Positions 8,021 through 11,835 of a stretch of DNA of 11,835 nucleotides are shown piece after piece. The notes below the pieces were generated by a model. The model searched no databases, was not told the origin of the DNA, and saw nothing but the letters and a program-made list of their open reading frames with translations. Position 1 is the stretch's first letter. Every line of letters begins with the position of its first letter. The position numbers and the translations under genes were made by a program. The stretch is from the NCBI GenBank assembly GCA_002070755.1, contig MWDY01000217.1, positions 1-11,835 of the forward strand, written 5' to 3'. This DNA comes from Spirochaetes bacterium ADurb.Bin110. Lineage in GTDB: Bacteria; Spirochaetota; Spirochaetia; Treponematales; Rectinemataceae.

Positions 8021-8056
8021 TTCCACTATTTCCTACTATTTACCACAATTTACCAC
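8017..8056 (-). repeat. Four 10-bp direct repeats, candidate MraZ operator boxes
   Basis: Read on the minus strand, four units follow each other with no gap: GTGGTAAATT (8056-8047), GTGGTAAATA (8046-8037), GTAGGAAATA (8036-8027) and GTGGAAATGA (8026-8017). A weaker fifth unit, TGATAAATGA, precedes them at 8066-8057. The exact 10-bp period places all units on one face of the helix. Known MraZ sites in other bacteria are short G-rich direct repeats (TGGGN type) spaced by about one helical turn ahead of mraZ, so this is the expected place and shape. The last unit contains the mraZ ATG and the third covers the ribosome-binding region, so bound protein would sit just downstream of the transcription start. 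MraZ binding is inferred, not shown. Confidence 0.8.
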
Positions 8057-8065
8057 TCATTTATC

Positions 8066-8093
8066 ATTTTAAGCTCTAATCTTCACGTGTCAA
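8066..8093 (-). promoter_or_regulatory. Sigma70-type promoter of the mraZ-ftsZ operon
   Basis: The minus strand has a perfect -35 box TTGACA at 8093-8088, a 16-bp spacer and TAAAAT at 8071-8066 as the -10 box. The expected transcription start is near 8059, about 40 nt before the mraZ ATG, so transcription would begin at the edge of the repeat array. This is the best promoter match in the window and the only clear one for the nine-gene operon, although internal promoters for ftsA or ftsZ are not excluded. Confidence 0.75.
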
Positions 8094-8144
8094 CGAAACT
8101 TTAGGAAAAAGAATCGACAGAAAACGAATATTGCGTCTTTTATC

Positions 8145-8162
8145 GCTATACATATGTATAGC
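8145..8162. repeat. 18-bp perfect palindrome upstream of the dcw promoter
   Basis: GCTATACATATGTATAGC is a perfect 18-bp palindrome with no spacer, about 52 bp upstream of the -35 box of the mraZ promoter. A possible second minus-strand promoter (TTGAAT at 8176-8171, 16 bp, TATGTA at 8154-8149) would have its -10 box inside the palindrome. No T-run follows on either strand, so a simple intrinsic terminator is unlikely. A binding site for a dimeric regulator is the most natural reading, but no regulator can be named. An imperfect A/T-rich inverted repeat, CAAGA/TCTTG, lies nearby at 8174-8192. Confidence 0.5.
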
Positions 8163-8247
8163 TTCATGAGATTCAAGAGAATATTATTCTTGGAAAAAAG
8201 TTAGGGTCTTTTGAAACAGAAAACTTTCATTTGATGTCTATAAATTT

Positions 8248-9501
8248 TCAGTCAAGCAAGGTATCTACTAGAGAAACAATCTTACCAGAATCAATGCCAT
8301 CTATGGGGCGAATATAGATTCTAATTGTTCTCAATGCTCCAGCTACCTTTTCGACTATATTTGGACAAAATAGAGTTGATCGCTGATCGAAAGATTCGAA
8401 AGAGTTGTCCACTTGAACCATCAGATCAGTTTCTAGTTTAATTCGCTCAGGAATATCGATAATTACATCGTTTTCTGCTATATCCGCAGCTTGGGCAAGC
8501 GCGCTCTCCGCTTCTGTACGCTTTGCGATATCTAATAGATCGCTGTGTAGAGGGTTGGATTCATCGAAGACATGCTCAGCTGCAAGCTTGTATACATGTT
8601 TCTCTTCAGCCTCTCTCGCAAGTCTAAAAGGAGGAAATCTAGAGCCACTCATAAGGCGATTGAAGCTGGTATCATCGATACCATATAGTTGTGAAGGCTT
8701 GAGGGCACTAGAAGTCAATCCTAGGTATACCGCCTTTCTCACCATGGCTGTTGCTGCCCTTACAACAGAGTGCCAGTAAACAGCGCGATACATTTGATAC
8801 TTTGCAAAGATAAGAGCCTCGATGCTCATTTCGCCTTTCAAATCTATGGCAAGCCTATCGTCGTGCACTATGAGTCGTCTCATTATATAGTCAGCATCTT
8901 GTATGCCATATGGAACACCACAATAGAATGCATCCCGCGTCAAATAATCGATCTTATCGGGGTCGAGTACACCTGATAAAAAAGAGCGAAAAAGAAGCGT
9001 CTCTCTGCTCTGATCCTCTGTTCTATCGGGATCTATGATAGATGCAGTCTGTTCAGGATCAGCGCCACATTCCAAAACATGCTCTCGCAGAGGACTCGAA
9101 ATGATCATTTCTCCAGCAAGCGCTTCATGGCGCTCGAGGGGAAGTTCTTTTAAAGAATGCGCATATGGATAATGGCCGATATCATGGCAAAGGGCTGCAA
9201 CTAAAAAAGAGCGAAGCCCTGTCTTGCTGGCAAAGTCTATCTCTCCCTTTTCCACTAAAGCCAGCGCCATACGCCGAGCTATATGATAGACTCCAAGACT
9301 ATGGGCTTTCCTCGTATGCGTTGCGCCAGGATATACAAGCGCCACAGGACCCAACTGTCGAATTCGGTCTAGAACCATGAAGGATTTGGATTGAAAGAGC
9401 GCATGGAGCGAAGAATCCATGTGCACATCTCCCCATACAGGATCCCTTACTACAACATCGAAGCCATGCAAAAGTGCATTCAAGAGTGAAATTTCAGACA
9501 T
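8248..9501 (-). CDS. HD-domain phosphohydrolase, SAMHD1/dGTPase-like (COG1078 type)
   Basis: This 417-residue protein resembles the COG1078/SAMHD1 branch of HD phosphohydrolases, which includes dNTP triphosphohydrolases. It shows TRKAHSLGVYHIA (63-75, with Arg64 and His67), ALCHDIGHYPYAH (103-115, with His106-Asp107), ERHEAL (123-128) and LDPDKIDYLTRD (179-190, with Asp180). These match in order and spacing the metal-binding H...HD...D residues and catalytic HE region of SAMHD1, so the active site looks intact. The C-terminal half (about 200-417) is less recognisable. The ATG at 9501 has only a weak ribosome site (TTCAGGC). The gene stands between two operons, 66 bp from its upstream neighbour's probable promoter side and 227 bp from mraZ. 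The substrate is not determined by sequence; dNTP hydrolysis is an inference from the family. Confidence 0.9.
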   Translation of the reverse strand: MSEISLLNALLHGFDVVVRDPVWGDVHMDSSLHALFQSKSFMVLDRIRQLGPVALVYPGATHTRKAHSLGVYHIARRMALALVEKGEIDFASKTGLRSFLVAALCHDIGHYPYAHSLKELPLERHEALAGEMIISSPLREHVLECGADPEQTASIIDPDRTEDQSRETLLFRSFLSGVLDPDKIDYLTRDAFYCGVPYGIQDADYIMRRLIVHDDRLAIDLKGEMSIEALIFAKYQMYRAVYWHSVVRAATAMVRKAVYLGLTSSALKPSQLYGIDDTSFNRLMSGSRFPPFRLAREAEEKHVYKLAAEHVFDESNPLHSDLLDIAKRTEAESALAQAADIAENDVIIDIPERIKLETDLMVQVDNSFESFDQRSTLFCPNIVEKVAGALRTIRIYIRPIDGIDSGKIVSLVDTLLD

Positions 9502-9552
9502 GCCTGAACCAGCCTATTAAAAGGGTTTATATGTCTATCATTCATCGATTGA

Positions 9553-9582
9553 ATTCTACCAGCCATCTATCAGATCATGCAA
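9553..9582 (-). promoter_or_regulatory. Candidate promoter for the HD phosphohydrolase gene
   Basis: On the minus strand TTGCAT (9582-9577) and TAGAAT (9558-9553) are separated by 18 bp, starting immediately after the stop of the upstream membrane-protein gene and about 50 bp before the HD start codon. The match is moderate. A second TATAAA-like box lies nearer the gene without a good -35 partner. Confidence 0.35.
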
Positions 9583-9583
9583 C

Positions 9584-10066
9584 TCAGCTGACTGTTTTGA
9601 AGAAAATAGTCTGAGTGCTGACTCCCCATAAGGCCACCAAGATGCTGACTATTATACCTGCTAGAATGACACCTCCAGCAATCGCAAAAAAGGCCTTTTT
9701 ATGCGAAAGGCCAAGAACCCAAGCACCTAGAGTCCCTGTCCATGCCCCCGTGGCTGGCAAAGGTATAGCTACAAAGAGTAAGAGACCCCAATAGCCATAT
9801 TTTTCTATTTTTGTATGCACTTTTGTTCGCGCTCTATCCACAAATCTGTCAAAGAATCGCCTATATTGCGGAATCTTATATAAAAGCCTATGAATGCTCT
9901 CCAGGAATAAAAAAACGATAATTGGCACACATATATTTGCGGCAATCGATATAATAGCAGCAATAGGAATAGAAAACCCTTTGTAAACAGCATATGGAAT
10001 TGCTCCCCTCAATTCCGATACAGGAAGAATAGAAAGAACAATCGTCTTAATAAGGTCTGTATTCAT
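9584..10066 (-). CDS. Small multidrug export-like membrane protein (COG2426/PF06695 type)
   Basis: This 160-residue integral membrane protein has the opening ILPVSELRGAIPYAVYKG (about 13-30), which is characteristic of the family annotated as small multidrug export proteins. It has hydrophobic segments at about 34-55, 92-118 and 124-147, and a polar, basic loop at about 60-90. The IPLPATGAWTGTLGAW stretch (101-116) is a second family signature. The export role in the family name is weakly supported experimentally, so the true function should be taken as unknown. ATG at 10066 gives a start like the family's; GTG at 10075 is possible. Neither has a clear Shine-Dalgarno. It follows miaA by 116 bp and is not obviously part of the cell-division genes. 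Confidence 0.85.
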   Translation of the reverse strand: MNTDLIKTIVLSILPVSELRGAIPYAVYKGFSIPIAAIISIAANICVPIIVFLFLESIHRLLYKIPQYRRFFDRFVDRARTKVHTKIEKYGYWGLLLFVAIPLPATGAWTGTLGAWVLGLSHKKAFFAIAGGVILAGIIVSILVALWGVSTQTIFFKTVS

Positions 10067-10079
10067 CAGGGGCACTATA

Positions 10080-10089
10080 GCGAGCTCGC
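10080..10089. repeat. 10-bp palindrome upstream of the membrane-protein gene
   Basis: GCGAGCTCGC is a perfect 10-bp palindrome 14 bp upstream of the preferred ATG of the membrane-protein gene. It could mask the ribosome-binding region in RNA or be chance. The 10067-10182 gap otherwise holds no strong promoter, and only a 4-bp GGTG/CACC stem after the miaA stop. Confidence 0.3.
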
Positions 10090-10182
10090 CTAAGCCTGTC
10101 TAGAGAAAGAGTCGGCCATATAGAAACTGGCACTATCTTACAATAGTAAAAGACACAGAACATTGCGGTGAATAGACACACC

Positions 10183-11157
10183 TTAGCGTAGCAATGCGAT
10201 TTCTTTAAGAGCACGGAAAAAATCTTCAGGATATGGCTCTATCCAAATAAGTCCTGGTAAAGCACGAAAAAATGTCATTTGGCGCTTTGCGTACTGTTTT
10301 GTATGCAATTCTATGGCATTTGCTATTCTTTCAATCGGCTCCCCTTCAAGTTCGAAAAACTCGCGATATCCAATGGCTCGAAGGCCTGGATCATTAGAAC
10401 TATATCCAAGATTCTTAAGCTTTTCATTTTCAGATGCAAGACCTTCCATCATCATGACTTTAACTCGTTCTTGGATTCGTGTATGCAATTCCTCCCGGCT
10501 CCGCATCATCCCGATCACAAGAAAATGTTTACCAGAACGAATCTTCTTTTGAGGAGCGAATATACTTGGTGGCTTTCCTGAGGCTCTGAGAATCTCGACG
10601 GCTCTTGTAAGCCTATAGATATCTCGCTCATGGATCCGAGCTGCGCTCTTGGGATCGGCCTTTGCAAGTTCTTCTCTTAAGGCTTGAGACCCGAATATTT
10701 CTAGATCTTTGGCAACTTGGGCACGAATTGTTCGAGAACTCGGCGGAGAAGAAGGCAAGCCACAGATAAAATTCATGAGATAGTAGCCAGTTCCACCACT
10801 CACGATGGGCAAAATCCCTTGAACTGAAAGCTGAGAACACAATGTGTCGGCTCGCTCGACAAACTCACCTGCAGTATACTGCTCATCGGGGTTTTTTATG
10901 TCTAAAAGATGATGAGGAAGTCTCTTTAGCAAATCCTGTGAAGGCTTAGCTGTTCCAATATCCATAAAGCGATAAGCCTGCATAGAATCTGCAGAGATTA
11001 TCTGAGCAGCATATAGATCAGCGTGCCACGCACTTCGAAGGCGCGGAATCCACGAATCTGCGCCTTCACCAAAAATTGTGTCTAAAAGATGGGTCTTTCC
11101 AGATGCAGTTGGACCAACAAGTATTATGGCATCAACTGGTAATAAGTTTGTAGCCAA
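10183..11157 (-). CDS. miaA: tRNA dimethylallyltransferase MiaA
   Basis: MiaA adds a dimethylallyl group to N6 of A37 in tRNAs reading codons that start with U. From TTG at 11157 the protein is 324 aa. Motifs are P-loop GPTASGKT (15-22), IISADSMQAY (53-62), MDIGTAKP (65-72), the segment with NPDEQYTAGEF, GGTGYYL, and RDIYRLTRAVEI. The P-loop to SADS spacing is about 15-17 residues longer than in typical MiaA. The start is uncertain: ATG at 11205 gives 340 aa and a basic 16-residue extension, but it would overlap rpoZ by 74 bp. TTG 11157 overlaps by only 26 bp and puts the P-loop nearer the family position. Neither has a strong Shine-Dalgarno, so coupling to rpoZ translation is likely. The identity is firm. 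Confidence 0.95.
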   Translation of the reverse strand: MATNLLPVDAIILVGPTASGKTHLLDTIFGEGADSWIPRLRSAWHADLYAAQIISADSMQAYRFMDIGTAKPSQDLLKRLPHHLLDIKNPDEQYTAGEFVERADTLCSQLSVQGILPIVSGGTGYYLMNFICGLPSSPPSSRTIRAQVAKDLEIFGSQALREELAKADPKSAARIHERDIYRLTRAVEILRASGKPPSIFAPQKKIRSGKHFLVIGMMRSREELHTRIQERVKVMMMEGLASENEKLKNLGYSSNDPGLRAIGYREFFELEGEPIERIANAIELHTKQYAKRQMTFFRALPGLIWIEPYPEDFFRALKEIALLR

Positions 11158-11326
11158 CGGTCTTTTCGAAGATTTCCTGAGTCGACATGGAAACGACCTT
11201 GCCATTGTTTTTCTCTACTTCTGGTGTCCGCAATACGGCAAGCTGGTATGCTCGAACGGCAATTGCTGCAGCCAATTCGTACGCATTTCCTGAAAAATTT
11301 ATAAGAGACTCAAGCGGCATTATCAT
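11132..11326 (-). CDS. rpoZ: DNA-directed RNA polymerase omega subunit
   Basis: Omega wraps the C-terminal part of beta-prime and helps core enzyme assembly. The protein has only 64 residues. It shows the omega pattern: an opening MPLESL, GNAYELAAAIAVRAYQLA (about 13-30, matching the conserved N..YEL..A...RA.Q helix), then GKVVSMSTQEIFEKTVGY (about 42-59, matching the GK..S.A..E...GK..Y block). Omega proteins in many bacteria are longer, but the conserved core is complete here. The ATG at 11326 follows AGGAGA by 8 nt; the ATG two codons later is spaced less well. The gene overlaps the start of miaA and follows zapA by 88 bp. Divergence makes the call less than certain, but pattern and size fit well. 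Confidence 0.85.
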   Translation of the reverse strand: MIMPLESLINFSGNAYELAAAIAVRAYQLAVLRTPEVEKNNGKVVSMSTQEIFEKTVGYKLITS

Positions 11327-11375
11327 CCAAAAATTCTCCTCTATCTAGGACTTGATTTCTAATAACTAAGAACGG

Positions 11376-11404
11376 AATGTATCAAAATATAAGAATATAG
11401 CCAA
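11376..11404 (-). promoter_or_regulatory. Candidate promoter upstream of rpoZ
   Basis: In the 88-bp gap between zapA and rpoZ the minus strand has TTGGCT (11404-11399), a 17-bp spacer and TACATT (11381-11376), about 50 bp before the rpoZ ATG. The gap is strongly A/T-rich, so chance matches are easy. If real, it would let rpoZ-miaA be transcribed independently of zapA. Confidence 0.35.
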
Positions 11405-11414
11405 TAATCGAAAA

Positions 11415-11768
11415 TCAAAGCCCAAGTTCTCCGAGCTTCTTATCCAGCTTTGCAAGAATCTGGTCTTCGTCGAAGTCTTCACTCAACAGCTGACCTCCAG
11501 GCTGGCTTGCCTTATCCTTAGCTGCTTTACTCTTGAACGACATTGGATGGCTCTCTGTTTTTCTTAGATCATCCAAAAGGAAAATACCCGCCAAAATCGC
11601 AACACGTAGAGGGTCAGCCACACTCATTCTGGCGGAGATTCTTGCGTACCTCTGTTTCAAATCCTCTACCAGGCTCTCGATATATTCAGGACTATCATCG
11701 GTCTTGATTGTAAAAGATTGACCTAGTATTTCGATATGCATGGGATGGTTAGAAGATATCGAGCTCAT
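11415..11768 (-). CDS. zapA: Cell division protein ZapA
   Basis: ZapA is a small cytoplasmic protein that crosslinks FtsZ filaments and stabilises the Z ring. The 117-residue protein has the family's N-terminal beta segment HIEILGQSFTIKTDD (11-25), the helix with EYIESLVEDLKQRY (28-41), and ADPLRVAILAGIFLLDDLRK (51-70), where the conserved A.L....L.D....... helix continues. The C-terminal 40 residues are polar and basic-acidic, and end in a short helix. An in-frame start 8 codons upstream (11792) is possible, but ATG 11768 follows GAGGAGG by 5 nt and is clearly better. The start overlaps the stop of the ORF running in from the right edge by 20 bp, so the two genes appear coupled. Confidence 0.92.
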   Translation of the reverse strand: MSSISSNHPMHIEILGQSFTIKTDDSPEYIESLVEDLKQRYARISARMSVADPLRVAILAGIFLLDDLRKTESHPMSFKSKAAKDKASQPGGQLLSEDFDEDQILAKLDKKLGELGL

Positions 11769-11835
11769 CTTGGCCTCCTCGAAAGGGGGCATTCTGGGAC
11801 TCAGAATCCGGCTGGGAATCGTCCGCCGGCTCCTC
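11749..11835 (-). CDS. C-terminal 28 residues of an unidentified acidic protein coupled to zapA
   Basis: An open frame enters from the right edge and stops at TAA 11751-11749, inside zapA. The 28 residues start EEPADDSQPDSESQNA and end in DELDIF. This is a Glu/Asp/Ser/Pro-rich linker followed by a short hydrophobic-acidic tip. The frame has no start here, so it is the end of a longer gene, and its 20-bp overlap with zapA behind a strong Shine-Dalgarno suggests a real coding end. A small coiled-coil ZapB-like division protein is one candidate because such a gene often accompanies zapA in spirochaetes, but that is recollection of context and not shown by these residues. Confidence 0.5.
   Translation of the reverse strand, partial: EEPADDSQPDSESQNAPFRGGQDELDIF

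Larger units (their letters stand above)
8021..8247. other. Intergenic region between the HD phosphohydrolase gene and mraZ
   Basis: This is the longest stretch without a gene in the window (227 bp). It holds the operon promoter, the candidate MraZ repeats, the 18-bp palindrome and an imperfect inverted repeat at 8174-8192. I found no convincing intrinsic terminator for the HD gene: the sequence after its stop has A/T-rich runs but no GC-rich stem followed by T residues. Read-through from the HD gene into mraZ is therefore possible. Confidence 0.7.

Noticed and set aside
8145..8162. The 18-bp palindrome as an intrinsic terminator
   Set aside because: It is A/T-rich with no loop bases, and no T-run follows in either direction.
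10168..10185. GGTG/CACC stem after the miaA stop as a terminator
   Set aside because: The stem is only 4 bp with an 8-nt loop and no T-tract directly after it.
1..11835. CRISPR arrays, tRNA or rRNA genes, insertion sequences, phage or toxin-antitoxin genes
   Set aside because: I saw no regularly spaced repeats other than the 10-bp MraZ-type array, no tRNA-like folds and no mobile-element genes.

Overview
The window is a compact cell-division and cell-wall (dcw) cluster plus a second short operon. Every gene I can support lies on the minus strand, so transcription runs from high to low coordinates. The gene order and protein styles suggest a spirochaete, probably near Treponema/Spirochaetales: a shortened dcw cluster, a 64-residue RNA polymerase omega subunit, and an acidic ORF ending in DELDIF just ahead of zapA. 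The base composition is moderate and even, and I see no sign of transferred DNA, insertion sequences, CRISPR or RNA genes. The lineage call is inference from gene content, not a database result.

Region 1, right end (11835 to about 9584). In transcription order: the tail of an unidentified acidic protein, zapA (FtsZ-ring stabiliser), rpoZ (omega subunit), miaA (tRNA dimethylallyltransferase) and a small COG2426-type membrane protein. The first two genes overlap, as do rpoZ and miaA.

Region 2, middle (9501 to 8021). A SAMHD1-like HD phosphohydrolase gene is followed by the longest non-coding stretch of the window (8021-8247). This gap holds an 18-bp perfect palindrome, a strong sigma70-type promoter (TTGACA, 16 bp, TAAAAT) and, directly downstream, four direct repeats of about GTGGTAAAT at an exact 10-bp period. 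I read the repeats as the MraZ operator through which MraZ controls its own operon.

Region 3, left (8020 to 1). mraZ, rsmH, ftsL, murF, mraY, ftsW, ftsQ, ftsA and ftsZ (5' end only). Neighbouring genes overlap or lie within 21 bp, and most have their own Shine-Dalgarno sequence, so this looks like one translationally coupled operon. MurF and MraY build and anchor the peptidoglycan precursor. FtsW polymerises it at the septum. FtsL and FtsQ are divisome scaffold proteins. FtsA tethers FtsZ to the membrane, and ZapA from region 1 bundles FtsZ. The canonical ftsI, murE, murD, murG and murC are absent from their usual places.

I do not see a wholly unknown system. The most interesting points are the MraZ repeat array running into the mraZ start, an apparent CTG start codon for ftsA, a 135-residue cytoplasmic tail on FtsQ, the palindrome upstream of the operon promoter, the rpoZ/miaA overlap, and the unknown small gene ahead of zapA.
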